Assembly (NCBI GenBank): GCA_017465465.1
Contig: JAFTWE010000018.1
Span: forward strand, 62,001-126,000
Length of the DNA: 64,000 nt
Reading direction: 5' to 3'
Origin: Clostridia bacterium
GTDB lineage: Bacteria > Bacillota > Clostridia > Oscillospirales > Acutalibacteraceae
In this document: positions 43,746 to 52,942 of the stretch, piece after piece
Layout: every line of letters begins with the position of its first letter
Position numbering within the stretch: position 1 is the first letter of the stretch
Position numbers and translations under genes: made by a program
The notes under the pieces: model-generated
What the model was told of the DNA's origin: nothing
Database searches by the model: none
What the model saw: only the letters and a program-made list of their open reading frames with translations

Positions 43746-44999
43746 ATGAAAAAAACAGCTCCCGAAATTGTAAAATATATGGTTGACGGAATTAAATATG
43801 TCTGCCAGAATTACAAGCGCCGCTCACCCGGCTCACAGTCCGAAAGAGATGCTCAAGACTACTTTAAAAAGGAATTGGCTAAATATTCAGATGAAGTTTA
43901 TTCAGAAGACTTTACACTTCATCCTCATGCTTTTATGGGCTTCATCTTTTATTCAGCCGCATTTTCTCTTATCGGTATTGCTTGCTACTGGTTAAGCTCT
44001 GTTAGTTCAATTTTGCCTATAGTCGGAACTATTCTCACTCTTTTTGCTGTTCTTATGTTCCTTTTTGAGTTTCTTTTTTACGGCGAATTTGTTGACTTCC
44101 TCTTTCCAAAAAGAGTTTCAAGAAATGTTTTTGCTACAAGAAAACCAACAGGTGAAGTTAAGCGCCGCATAATTTTCGGCGGTCATACTGATGCTTCACC
44201 CGAATGGACCTTTTCACTTCACGGCGGTCTCCCTGCTCTTGCTGTTGCAATCGGCGGCTCAATTATAAGTATGTTTATTATTTTTGGCTCAAATATTGCG
44301 ATTTTTGTTAAATCACTTATGGCAGAGGCCGTTGCAATTGAAGGCTTCTGGAAGATTTTGGGTATTGTAAACATCTGCACCATTCCCTTCCTTATTCTCA
44401 TTATGTTCTTTATTAACTGGAGAGTAATTGTTGACGGCGCAAATGACAACCTCAGCGCAAACTACATATCTATGGCTGTTTTAAAAGAGATGGCTGAAAA
44501 CGATTTCAGATTTGAAAACACAGAGGTTTGCTGCCTTCTTTCAGGTGCAGAAGAAGCAGGACTTCGCGGCGCAAAGGCATTTGCTAAAAAGCACAGAAAA
44601 GAAATGCTTGATATTGAAACCGTATTTATTTCTCTTGACACAATGAGAGAAATTAAAGAATTCAGAATCAACACAGTTGGTTGCACAGGCACAGTTCACA
44701 GCGACGAGGCAGTTGGTGACCTTCTTCACGAAGCAGGTATGAACTGCGGTGTTGATATCCCCCGCTCTGAACTTTATCCCGGAGCTGTTGATGCAGACGG
44801 ATTTACAAAATTCGGCATTCGTGCCTGCGGATTTACAGGTGTCAGCCACAACCCGCAGACATATTATCACACCCGCGAGGATTCTTATGATAACATCAGC
44901 GAAGAGTGTCTGGAGCTCAGCCTTAATATCTGCCGTGAAGCCGCAAGACTTTATGACGAAAACGGCGGAATCAAGAAATATGTTGATGCTAGAAAATAA
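43746..44999 (+). CDS. Membrane-embedded M28-family aminopeptidase
   Basis: The 417 residues combine an M28 zinc-peptidase fold with two pairs of inserted membrane helices (about 70-120 and 165-240). Metal and catalytic motifs are GGHTDASPEW, GANDNLSAN, GAEEAGLRGAKAF, SLDTM and NPQTYYHTREDSYDN, in M28 order. It would trim peptides at the membrane. The ATG at 43746 has AAAGG upstream; an earlier in-frame ATG at 43698 falls in the hairpin. Such M28 proteins with TM insertions are common in Clostridia. Confidence 0.88.
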   Translation: MKKTAPEIVKYMVDGIKYVCQNYKRRSPGSQSERDAQDYFKKELAKYSDEVYSEDFTLHPHAFMGFIFYSAAFSLIGIACYWLSSVSSILPIVGTILTLFAVLMFLFEFLFYGEFVDFLFPKRVSRNVFATRKPTGEVKRRIIFGGHTDASPEWTFSLHGGLPALAVAIGGSIISMFIIFGSNIAIFVKSLMAEAVAIEGFWKILGIVNICTIPFLILIMFFINWRVIVDGANDNLSANYISMAVLKEMAENDFRFENTEVCCLLSGAEEAGLRGAKAFAKKHRKEMLDIETVFISLDTMREIKEFRINTVGCTGTVHSDEAVGDLLHEAGMNCGVDIPRSELYPGAVDADGFTKFGIRACGFTGVSHNPQTYYHTREDSYDNISEECLELSLNICREAARLYDENGGIKKYVDARK

Positions 45000-45012
45000 A
45001 ATGTTAAATTTT

Positions 45013-45054
45013 TTCACAAAAAGTGTAGATTTTTTGTGAACAGTATGTTATACT
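45013..45054 (+). promoter_or_regulatory. Extended -10 promoter with preceding A/T inverted repeat
   Basis: TTCACAAAAA (45013-45022) and TTTTTGTGAA (45031-45040) form a perfect 10-bp inverted repeat that could be an M28 terminator or an operator. Nine bases further, TGTTATACT (45046-45054) is an extended -10 for the next gene. Confidence 0.5.
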
Positions 45055-45087
45055 CATCAGGTATAAAAGGTTTTGGAGGATTCTAAA

Positions 45088-45540
45088 ATGGGTAAAACAG
45101 TTAAAAGCAGATTATTTATTTGTATAACATCAATTATTTGCGTTATTGCTCTTTGCATAATTGCTAACAGCGGTATCCCCGCTCTTTATCAGAGCCATGC
45201 AGAAAAGGTAGCCGCTCAGGATGCCGCAACAAGAACAACAAAGCAGGTTGTTACAACAACCACTACAACTGCTCCCGCAACTGAAGCACCGGTTACTGAA
45301 GAATCAATCGTTTATGAAATTGAAGAATCAACAACTGAGGCTGTTTCAGAAGAAAGCACCGAAGAAGAAGTTATTGAAGAAGAAACAACAACCGAAGCTG
45401 CTGACGATTCAAGTGAAGAAAGCTTCCTTGATAAGATTCTTAACTTCCTTACTTCAATTTTTGATATGATTTTCTCAGGTGAGCTTTTTGCTAAACTCGG
45501 AGATTTGTTCTCAGGTGTTCTCGGAATTTTTGGTCTTTAA
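45088..45540 (+). CDS. Small exported protein with Thr/Glu-rich linker and amphipathic C-terminus
   Basis: I do not recognise this 150-residue protein. It has an N-terminal membrane anchor or signal peptide (residues 9-30). A low-complexity linker of Thr, Glu and Val (about 45-110), including TTTTTAPATEAP, follows. The last 40 residues are hydrophobic and amphipathic (FLDKILNFLTSIFDMIFSG). GGAGG lies before the ATG. The linker resembles those between modules of surface proteins. The tail could be membrane-active or bind a partner. Confidence 0.6.
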   Translation: MGKTVKSRLFICITSIICVIALCIIANSGIPALYQSHAEKVAAQDAATRTTKQVVTTTTTTAPATEAPVTEESIVYEIEESTTEAVSEESTEEEVIEEETTTEAADDSSEESFLDKILNFLTSIFDMIFSGELFAKLGDLFSGVLGIFGL

Positions 45541-45554
45541 TAAAACATTAAATT

Positions 45555-45583
45555 AGCGGTAGCCAAACGGCTACCGCTTTTTT
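45555..45583 (+). terminator. Intrinsic terminator
   Basis: AGCGGTAGCC and GGCTACCGCT form a 10-bp stem around AAAC, followed by TTTTT. Confidence 0.9.
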
Positions 45584-45604
45584 GTGTAATTTTTCTTTTT
45601 CCCC

Positions 45605-45633
45605 TTGACTTTTGGATAAAAGTGTAATAATAT
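45605..45633 (+). promoter_or_regulatory. Promoter of tRNA-Leu
   Basis: TTGACT (45605-45610) and TAATAT (45628-45633) are separated by 17 bases, ending 18 bases before the tRNA. Confidence 0.65.
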
Positions 45634-45651
45634 ATATAAGTCGTTTGACAC

Positions 45652-45738
45652 GCTGGTGTGGCGAAATAGGCAGACGCAAGGGACTTAAAATCCCTCGGTG
45701 GCGACACCGTACCGGTTCAAGTCCGGTCACCAGCACCA
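45652..45738 (+). tRNA. tRNA-Leu, anticodon TAA
   Basis: The 87 bases form a class-II tRNA with acceptor pair GCTGGTG/CACCAGC and the anticodon loop CTTAAAA (anticodon TAA). A long variable arm (TCGGTGGCGACACCGT region) and the T arm GGTTCAAGTCC follow. The 3' CCA is encoded. It reads UUA and, by wobble, UUG codons. It is a single tRNA unit with its own promoter and terminator. Confidence 0.97.
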
Positions 45739-45771
45739 AAAATCCCCGTTCTCGTGAGAACGGGGATTTTT
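45739..45771 (+). terminator. Terminator of tRNA-Leu, convergent with the Gfo/Idh/MocA gene
   Basis: A 13-bp stem (AAAATCCCCGTTCT with AGAACGGGGATTTT) directly follows the CCA and ends in five T residues. The A-run on its 5' side makes it usable from the other strand too. Confidence 0.9.
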
Positions 45772-45782
45772 CATATATACAC

Positions 45783-46865
45783 TTATTCAAACATAACAGG
45801 TTTGCCTGTTTCTGCTGATTCATAAATAGCTTCAAGAATCTGTGTTACAACATAAGCCTGCTCGGGCTTTGTTACAACCTCTTTATCATTTACAACAGCG
45901 TCAATCCAAGCTCTGCATTCCATCTCTGCAGGGTCATCTGCATCACCCTCAAAGAAAGCTACGCCGCCAACCTCAAGGTTTGGTGTTTCAACAACCTGAA
46001 GATTATTCTTAACATAGTTAAGACGAAGACCGTCACGCATATCAGCGCCGGCTTTTGTTCCGCAAAGAGAAGTTGAAGCCTCGATGGTGTCAAGAGTATT
46101 AAGTGCCCAGCTTGATTCGAGGCTGATTGTAGCACCGTTTTCCATAACTATGTAACCGAAAGCTGAATCTTCAACTGTGAACTTTTCAGGGTCCCAATCG
46201 CCCCATGCATTGGCTGTTCCTGTCTGCTTGCCAAGCTTTTTATAAACACTGCCTACAACCATCTTAGGCTTGTAGTTATTCATCATCCAAAGAGTAAGGT
46301 CAAGAGCGTGTGTTCCGATATCAATCAACGGACCGCCGCCCTGCTCATATTCATTAAGGAAAACGCCCCAGGTGGGAACAGCTCTTCTTCTTACAGCGTG
46401 AGCTTTTGCATAGTAAATTTCACCAAGCTCATCATTTTCACAGCAGAGTTTAAGATACTGAGAATCTTTTCTGAATCTGCTCTGATAGCCGATTGTAAGC
46501 TTTTTACCTGTTTCTTTTGAAGCCTCAAGCATAGCAAGAGCTTCTTTTGAATTGATAGCCATTGGCTTTTCACACATAACGTGCTTGCCTGCATGAAGGG
46601 CATCAACTGTTATAAAGCTATGTGAACGGTTGGGAGTACAAACATGAACAATGTCAATGCTCTCATCTTTCAAAAGCTCTTTGTAATCTGCATAAACCTT
46701 TGCATCTTCTGTTCCGAACTTTTTGCAGGATTTTACTGCTCTTTCTTCGATAATGTCACAAAAAGCAACAACCTCAACATTATCAATTACTTCAAGGGCA
46801 GGAAGATGCTTGCTGTTACCGATACCGCCGCAACCGATGATACCGACTCTTACTTTCTTATCCAT
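45783..46865 (-). CDS. Gfo/Idh/MocA-family oxidoreductase
   Basis: This NAD(P)-dependent dehydrogenase acts on a sugar, inositol or similar polyol. The 360 residues start with a Rossmann GCGGIGNSKHLPALE, then contain HVCTPNRSH and the catalytic CEKPMAIN with its lysine. The C-terminal domain has GPLIDIGTHALDL with the conserved histidine. It has no catabolic neighbours, so the substrate is open. The ATG at 46865 is used; its promoter lies inside an inverted repeat. Confidence 0.92.
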   Translation of the reverse strand: MDKKVRVGIIGCGGIGNSKHLPALEVIDNVEVVAFCDIIEERAVKSCKKFGTEDAKVYADYKELLKDESIDIVHVCTPNRSHSFITVDALHAGKHVMCEKPMAINSKEALAMLEASKETGKKLTIGYQSRFRKDSQYLKLCCENDELGEIYYAKAHAVRRRAVPTWGVFLNEYEQGGGPLIDIGTHALDLTLWMMNNYKPKMVVGSVYKKLGKQTGTANAWGDWDPEKFTVEDSAFGYIVMENGATISLESSWALNTLDTIEASTSLCGTKAGADMRDGLRLNYVKNNLQVVETPNLEVGGVAFFEGDADDPAEMECRAWIDAVVNDKEVVTKPEQAYVVTQILEAIYESAETGKPVMFE

Positions 46866-46886
46866 TTCTAACACTCACTTTCATAA

Positions 46887-46943
46887 TTAAAGCTTGATGT
46901 TATTATAAACTCTCTTTAAGAGTAAATCAACACCAAGCTTTAA
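46887..46943 (-). promoter_or_regulatory. Promoter within a 15-bp inverted repeat, upstream of the Gfo/Idh/MocA gene
   Basis: On the minus strand -35 TTGATT (46930-46925) and -10 TATAAT (46907-46902) are separated by 17 bases. Arms 46887-46901 and 46929-46943 are inverted copies with one mismatch; they overlap the -35 and start just after the -10. Between them lies a smaller ACTCT/AGAGT repeat. This layout fits binding by a repressor to two half-sites or two sites. Confidence 0.6.
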
Positions 46944-46951
46944 ATTTTTAT

Positions 46952-48865
46952 TTAATTTTTAATAGAATTTCCGGTATAAAGCTGATAATATTTGCCCTGC
47001 TGTTCTAAGAGTTGGTCGTGAGTACCGCGCTCAATGATTCTTCCCTGCTCAAGGACCATAATACAATCACTGTTTTTAACGGTGGAAAGTCTGTGAGCAA
47101 TAACAAATGTGGTTCTTCCTCTCATCAGGTTATCCATACCTGTCTGAACAATTTTTTCTGTTCGTGTATCTATAGAGCTTGTGGCTTCATCAAGAATAAG
47201 CACAGGCGGGTCTGCAACAGCCGCCCTTGCAATGGCAAGAAGCTGACGCTGACCTTGGCTGAGATTTGTACCGTCACCTGTCAAAATAGTGTTATATCCG
47301 TCGGGAAGATGGCGGATAAAGCCATCAGCATTAGCAAGCTTTGCGGCTGCAATAACTTCCTCGTCTGTTGCATCAAGCTTACCGTAACGGATGTTTTCCA
47401 TAATTGTGTCCGTAAACAGGTGTGTATCCTGCAATACTATGCCGAGAGAACGGCGTAAATCGTACTTTTTGATTTTGTTGATGTTAATGCCGTCGTAACG
47501 GATTTTGCCGTCCTGAATGTCATAGAAGCGATTTATGAGGTTGGTGATGGTAGTTTTACCTGCACCTGTTGAGCCGACAAATGCAATCTTTTGACCCGGC
47601 TCGGCATACATATCAACATTATGAAGAACAATTTTATCTTCGTTGTAGCCAAAATCAACATCATCAAAAACCACATTACCTGTAAGCTCAATATAATCTA
47701 CCGTGCCATCAGCCTGATGCTCATGCTTCCAAGCCCACATACCTGTGCGCTCCTGAGTTTCAACTATCTTGCCGTCAACCTTTTTGGCTCTTACCAGGGT
47801 AACATAACCCTCATCTGCTTCAGGCTTTTCATCAAGAAGACCAAACACTCTTTCACAGCCTGCAAGAGCCATAACTATTGAGTTAAACTGCTGACTGACC
47901 TGATTGATTGGCATACTGAAGCTCTTATTAAATGTCAGAAAGCTTGCAAGTCCGCCAACGGTGAGACCCGTATAGCTTACAAGAATACCGCCCACAATCG
48001 CACACAAAACATAGCTCATATTACCAAGCTGAGCGTTGACAGGGCCAAGGACATTGGCAAACTTGGTTGCATTGTTAGCGCTGTCAAAAAGGCTGTTATT
48101 AAGCTCATTGAACTCATCAATGTTTTTCTTTTCGTGGCAGAAAACTTTAACAACCTTCTGGCCTTCCATCATCTCTTCGATATAGCCGTTGACCTTACCT
48201 AAATCTTTCTGCTGTTTAACAAAATATTTGCCGCTTTTACCTGCCAGATTTTTAGCGCAGAAAAGCATAACAACAACCATAACTATTGAAACAGCAGTTA
48301 GCGGAACGCTGATGGTAACCATACAATAAAATACAGAAACGATAGTGAAAACGCTGTTGATAAGCTGAGGAATGCTCTGGCTAATCATCTGACGCAGAGT
48401 ATCGATATCGTTAGTATAAATTGACATAATATCGCCGTGAGCGTGGGTATCAAAATATTTAATCGGAAGACTTTCCATGTGAACAAACATATCGTCACGC
48501 AAGGATTTAAGTGTTCCCTGGGTGATAAGCACCATAAGTCTGCCCTGAATATATGCTGATGCCGCACCTATAAGATAAAAGCAGGCAACTCTTAAAATCG
48601 CTTTAGCAAGAGGAGTAAAATCAGGATTTTCAGCGCCAATCAACGGGCTTATATATTCATCGATAAGAGTCTGCAAAAACATCGTTCCCTGCACCGAGGC
48701 AAGAACACCGATTACAATACAAATAAAAACAGCAATACTGTGAAGCTTATAGTTTTTGAAAACATAGGATAAAAGCCTTTTTAAAAGCTTACCGGGGTTT
48801 TTCACCTTAGGCTTTGGACCGCGCATTCTTCCGCGAGGGCCTTGCATTGGTTTATTCTGTGCCAT
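46952..48865 (-). CDS. ABC exporter half-transporter with canonical ATPase site
   Basis: The 637 residues are a TMD-NBD fusion: a basic Pro/Gly-rich N-terminus (1-25), six helices (about 40-345) and an NBD. The Walker A is GSTGAGKTT, the signature LSQGQ, Walker B VLILDEATS with the catalytic glutamate, and the switch histidine lies in IAHRLST. It pairs with the gene upstream to form a BmrCD/TM287-288-like heterodimer. Export of a drug, lipid or peptide is possible; nothing here selects among them. Confidence 0.93.
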   Translation of the reverse strand: MAQNKPMQGPRGRMRGPKPKVKNPGKLLKRLLSYVFKNYKLHSIAVFICIVIGVLASVQGTMFLQTLIDEYISPLIGAENPDFTPLAKAILRVACFYLIGAASAYIQGRLMVLITQGTLKSLRDDMFVHMESLPIKYFDTHAHGDIMSIYTNDIDTLRQMISQSIPQLINSVFTIVSVFYCMVTISVPLTAVSIVMVVVMLFCAKNLAGKSGKYFVKQQKDLGKVNGYIEEMMEGQKVVKVFCHEKKNIDEFNELNNSLFDSANNATKFANVLGPVNAQLGNMSYVLCAIVGGILVSYTGLTVGGLASFLTFNKSFSMPINQVSQQFNSIVMALAGCERVFGLLDEKPEADEGYVTLVRAKKVDGKIVETQERTGMWAWKHEHQADGTVDYIELTGNVVFDDVDFGYNEDKIVLHNVDMYAEPGQKIAFVGSTGAGKTTITNLINRFYDIQDGKIRYDGININKIKKYDLRRSLGIVLQDTHLFTDTIMENIRYGKLDATDEEVIAAAKLANADGFIRHLPDGYNTILTGDGTNLSQGQRQLLAIARAAVADPPVLILDEATSSIDTRTEKIVQTGMDNLMRGRTTFVIAHRLSTVKNSDCIMVLEQGRIIERGTHDQLLEQQGKYYQLYTGNSIKN

Positions 48866-50616
48866 TATGCTTCCCCCCTGTTCTCATCAAAGTCGCCGCT
48901 ACCGCTTGTTTGTGATTCATAAACATCACGGTAAATATCGTTATTACGGACAAGCTCATCGTGTGTTCCGAAGCCATTGATTTTTCCATTTTCCATAACA
49001 ATAATTTTATCAGCGTGCTGAACACTTGAAATACGCTGTGCAATAATAATTTTGGTTGTATCCGGAATCTTGGTAGCAAAAGCCTCTCTGATTTTTGCAT
49101 CGGTGGCTGTATCAACCGCACTTGTGCTGTCATCAAGGATTAAAATCTTAGGCTTTTTAAGAAGTGCTCTTGCAATGCAAAGCCTCTGACGCTGACCGCC
49201 TGAAACATTAGTTCCGCCCTGTTCGATAAAGGTGTTGTACTTTTCAGGAAGCTTTTCAATAAATTCATCAGCGCAGGCAAGGCGGCAAGCTTCTTTACAC
49301 TCTTCTTCACTTGCATTTTCATCGCCCCAACGAAGATTTTCAAGAATTGTTCCGCTGAAAAGAACATTCTTCTGAAGCACAACCGAAACATTGTTTCTAA
49401 GGGCTTCAAGGTCATATTTTTTAACATTCTTTCCGCCGACGAGAACTTCACCACCGGTCGCATCATACAAACGGCTGATAAGGCTGATAAGAGTAGATTT
49501 TGAGCTACCTGTTCCGCCGATAATTCCGACAGTTTCACCTGAATTTATTTTAATATTTATATCGCTGAGAACCGGCTCGTTTTCGCCGCTGTCATATCTG
49601 AAAGAAACATCTTTAAATTCAACACTGCCGTCCCTTATTTCAAAGTCAGGATTTTCGGGATTCTGAATAGCGGGAGTTTCGTTAATAACCTCTGCAATTC
49701 TCTGTGCACCTGCATAGCTCATTGAAATCATAACAAAAATCATTGAGAGCATCATAAGGCTCATAAGAATGTTCATACAGTAGGTTAAAAGGCTCATAAG
49801 CTGACCTGTTGTCATTGAATCCTGAACAATCATTTTAGCGCCGAGCCAACTGATTAAAAGCACGCAGGTATATACAGTTATCTGCATAATCGGCGAAGCA
49901 AGGATTGTAAGATTTTCTGCCTTTAAGAAGAGCTTATATACATTATCGCTTGCTTTTCTGAATTTAGATTTTTCGTGGTCTTCTCTTACATAAGCTTTAA
50001 CAACTCTAATAGCTGAGATGTTTTCCTGAACGGAAGCGTTAAGGTCATCATATTTTTTGAAAACATTTGCAAAATACTTGGCAACTCTTGTCAGAGCAAA
50101 GCCGAGGATAATTGAAAGAATAATAACAGCAACAAGATAAATGCAGGCGAGCTTGGAATTGATTGTAAATGCCATAGCCATTGCAAAAATTAAGGTTGCA
50201 GGAGAACGCACGAACATTCTCAATATCATCTGATATGCGTGCTGAACATTGGTAACATCAGTTGTGAGCCTTGTTATAAGTCCGGCGGTGCTGTATTTAT
50301 CAATATTAGCAAAAGAATAGGACTGAATTTTTTCAAACATAGTTTGTCTTAGATTTCGTGCAAGGCCTGTTGAAGCACTTGCGGCATATTTACCGCCCAA
50401 AAGTCCGGTTATAAGACTTAAAGCGGCAGCAATAACCATATAACCTCCCATTTTGAAGATATGGTTAACATCCCCTTTTTCAACACCGTTATCAATAATA
50501 GAGGCCATCATAAGCGGAATAATTGTTTCAAGTATAACCTCAAATATCATCATCAAGGGTGTTATTATAGAGTCTTTTTTAAACTCCTTAACATTTGATA
50601 AAATCGTTTTGAGCAT
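48865..50616 (-). CDS. ABC exporter half-transporter with degenerate ATPase site
   Basis: This is a 583-residue TMD-NBD fusion. The Walker A is GGTGSSKST and the signature NVSGGQRQR. Walker B is LILDDSTSA, with aspartate in place of the catalytic glutamate, and the switch histidine is replaced by glutamine (IAQRISS). These are the usual changes in the non-hydrolytic half of heterodimeric exporters. Its stop overlaps the next gene's start (TAATG). It has a consensus promoter 54 bases upstream of its start. Confidence 0.93.
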   Translation of the reverse strand: MLKTILSNVKEFKKDSIITPLMMIFEVILETIIPLMMASIIDNGVEKGDVNHIFKMGGYMVIAAALSLITGLLGGKYAASASTGLARNLRQTMFEKIQSYSFANIDKYSTAGLITRLTTDVTNVQHAYQMILRMFVRSPATLIFAMAMAFTINSKLACIYLVAVIILSIILGFALTRVAKYFANVFKKYDDLNASVQENISAIRVVKAYVREDHEKSKFRKASDNVYKLFLKAENLTILASPIMQITVYTCVLLISWLGAKMIVQDSMTTGQLMSLLTYCMNILMSLMMLSMIFVMISMSYAGAQRIAEVINETPAIQNPENPDFEIRDGSVEFKDVSFRYDSGENEPVLSDINIKINSGETVGIIGGTGSSKSTLISLISRLYDATGGEVLVGGKNVKKYDLEALRNNVSVVLQKNVLFSGTILENLRWGDENASEEECKEACRLACADEFIEKLPEKYNTFIEQGGTNVSGGQRQRLCIARALLKKPKILILDDSTSAVDTATDAKIREAFATKIPDTTKIIIAQRISSVQHADKIIVMENGKINGFGTHDELVRNNDIYRDVYESQTSGSGDFDENRGEA

Positions 50617-50669
50617 ACATTCAGCTCCTCTCTTTTATTTCAAAATTTGGTAAAAGCTACATCTTAAAT

Positions 50670-50697
50670 ATTATAAACTTAACAATGAATTTGTCAA
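50670..50697 (-). promoter_or_regulatory. Consensus promoter of the ABC exporter pair
   Basis: On the minus strand TTGACA (50697-50692) and TATAAT (50675-50670), both perfect, are separated by 16 bases. Confidence 0.8.
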
Positions 50698-50769
50698 TAA
50701 AGAAATACTATGCTGTTTCATATTTTACACTTTATTAACAAAGCCGACACTTCCCAAGAAATATCGGCT

Positions 50770-51210
50770 TTACTTCTTTATTTTATTATAAATAAAAACA
50801 ATCAATAAAAACACAGACAAGCCAAATATGCTTCCGCAGGAGTCAACAAAAACATCAAAAATCCTGCCCGCTCTCTCGGGCACAAACATCTGATGAACTT
50901 CATCGCTGATTGCATAAATGATGCACGGAACGATAGATTTCAAGAGATTTGGTCTGTTACAATAAAAATATACCGAACCCGAAACACAAAATCCCAATGC
51001 CGCAAACTCACAGAAATGGGCTATTTTACGAAAAGCTCCGTGAGAAATAAAATCAAAACCCGTAAAATCAATAAAAATATCATAAAATGATACACTGACA
51101 CCTGATGACTGCTCAGCGGACTGATATGAAAACAAGAAAATTAAAATTGCAAAAAGCAAGGATAAAACTGTAAAAATATAAAATCCGATTTTATTGCCTT
51201 TAATTTTCAT
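50770..51210 (-). CDS. VanZ-family membrane protein
   Basis: The 146 residues have four hydrophobic segments. The family blocks are RKIAHFCEFAALGF (about 65-78) and SDEVHQMFVPERAGRIFDVFVD (split, about 105-128). VanZ relatives affect teicoplanin resistance or glycan processing; the biochemical role is unknown. GGGGTGA lies five bases before the ATG at 51210, inside the 3' end of the upstream lipoprotein gene, so translation is coupled. Confidence 0.9.
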   Translation of the reverse strand: MKIKGNKIGFYIFTVLSLLFAILIFLFSYQSAEQSSGVSVSFYDIFIDFTGFDFISHGAFRKIAHFCEFAALGFCVSGSVYFYCNRPNLLKSIVPCIIYAISDEVHQMFVPERAGRIFDVFVDSCGSIFGLSVFLLIVFIYNKIKK

Positions 51211-52843
51211 TGCCGTCACCCCATACAGCAAAGTCAAAGCAGGTGAAGCCGGGCAAGCCGAAAACTCCCTCTAAATCTTCAGTAACATAAGCGTGATTTT
51301 CTGCAGAATAAACGGGGTAAAAAACGCCTTCATTAACAAGCATCTGCTCAGCAGAGCGGTATTTCTTAACTAAATCGTTTCCCGCAAACTTAGTTTTGCA
51401 GCTATTTATAATACCGTCATAATCTTCACTTTGATATTTTGCAAAATTCATTGCATTATCAGAAGTAAATGTATTCAGAAAACTGAGGGTGTTACCGTCT
51501 TTAGCAGAAAGCTTGGTAAGAGCAATCTGGTACTCCCCTTTTTTTACAGAAGAATTCAGCTCATCTGTTTCAAGAGTATCAACACTTACCGTTATGGCAA
51601 GCCCAAAGGCCTTTTCCCACTTCTGAATCAGCCTGATAACGGCTGTTCTGAACTCCTTTTCGCAGATAATTGAAATATTAATGTTAGTTGTTTCAAGTGC
51701 TTCAAGACCGTCTTTGAAAAACTCTGAAGCCTTCTGAGGTGAATATTCAGGCAAAGAAACCTTGCCAGCAACATCACGGTAATTATCCTCGCCCCATTTA
51801 CAGGTATCAGGCACAATTCCTTTTGCAGGAGTAAGCCCTGAATCTTCATGATACATTGCACTGATATCAGTTGCCGCAAGAAGAGCCTTTCTGATGTTTA
51901 TATCAGATAAAACCGAATCTTCACAGTTAAAGACAAAGCCGTAAACATCATTTGAAGAAGAAAGAGTAATTATATCATCATTAGCGTTAACAAGTGATAT
52001 ATTTTCAGGTGATACCTTCATTGCATTATAATCGCCCTGATTAAACTTTGAAATATACTGTTTTTCATCACTGTTGACATAAAGATAAACTGCATTTGTT
52101 TTAATCGGTTTATATCCGCTGTATTGCTCATTTCTGTATAATGTCAATGAACCGTCATCGACCCATCTGCCAACATAATACGGGCCGTTACAAAGGGTGT
52201 ATTTAAGCTCCAGACCATATTTTGCACCTGTAGCATTAAAAAACTCTTCATCACACGGCATACACATAGGCTCAGCCAAAATACGAAGCAAATCGGGACA
52301 CGCTCTTTCAAGGTGAATAATCAATGTTGAATCATTCACAACCTCGATACCGAGATTATTTCTTTTGACCTCACCTGCATTAAACTTCTGCGCATTTTTT
52401 ATGGGGAAAAGAAGGTATGCGTTTTCAGCTTTGGTTTCAGGTCTCAGTGCTCTTTCAATGCCAAATGCACAATCGGCAGCTGTTACTTTAGTGCTGAATG
52501 CAGATTCATAATCTTCACCCAAAACATTTTTATGAGTTTTGAGCATCTGCCAGCAGGAATCATCTCTTATCTTAAAAGTATAAGTCAATCCGTCGGAAGA
52601 AACACTCCAGCTCTCGGCAACCCCCGGCTTGACAGCGCCGTCTGCATCAACTCTTACAAGACCTTCCATACAGTTATATACAATAAGCTTTGCAGAGTCA
52701 TTTTCGGCAATCTGCGGGTCAAGGCATTCAGGGTCAGCATTTATAGGAAAAATTGCGTTTATTTCCTCTTCTTCACCGCAAGCGCAGAAAAGTGAACACA
52801 TCATACACAATATTAAAATGACGCTTATAAGTCTTTTTAACAT
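51200..52843 (-). CDS. Family-5 (oligopeptide/dipeptide type) substrate-binding lipoprotein
   Basis: The 547 residues begin with a lipoprotein signal (SLFCACGEE), giving a lipidated cysteine at the membrane. An SBP_bac_5 fold follows, including the ECLDPQIAENDSAKL start and SWSVSSDGLTYTFKIRDD block and KGIVPDTCKWGEDN later. OppA-type proteins capture peptides, nickel or sugars. The permease and ATPase genes expected beside such a protein are not in the window, so it must use a transporter encoded elsewhere. The last 11 bases overlap vanZ. Confidence 0.87.
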   Translation of the reverse strand: MLKRLISVILILCMMCSLFCACGEEEEINAIFPINADPECLDPQIAENDSAKLIVYNCMEGLVRVDADGAVKPGVAESWSVSSDGLTYTFKIRDDSCWQMLKTHKNVLGEDYESAFSTKVTAADCAFGIERALRPETKAENAYLLFPIKNAQKFNAGEVKRNNLGIEVVNDSTLIIHLERACPDLLRILAEPMCMPCDEEFFNATGAKYGLELKYTLCNGPYYVGRWVDDGSLTLYRNEQYSGYKPIKTNAVYLYVNSDEKQYISKFNQGDYNAMKVSPENISLVNANDDIITLSSSNDVYGFVFNCEDSVLSDINIRKALLAATDISAMYHEDSGLTPAKGIVPDTCKWGEDNYRDVAGKVSLPEYSPQKASEFFKDGLEALETTNINISIICEKEFRTAVIRLIQKWEKAFGLAITVSVDTLETDELNSSVKKGEYQIALTKLSAKDGNTLSFLNTFTSDNAMNFAKYQSEDYDGIINSCKTKFAGNDLVKKYRSAEQMLVNEGVFYPVYSAENHAYVTEDLEGVFGLPGFTCFDFAVWGDGNEN

Positions 52844-52942
52844 AAATTTACCTCACACAATAATCTTTCTAAATTATAACAAATAGGAACAGAAAAATCC
52901 ATATAAAAATTAACTAAACCTATGTTAAATTCAAAAAAATTA

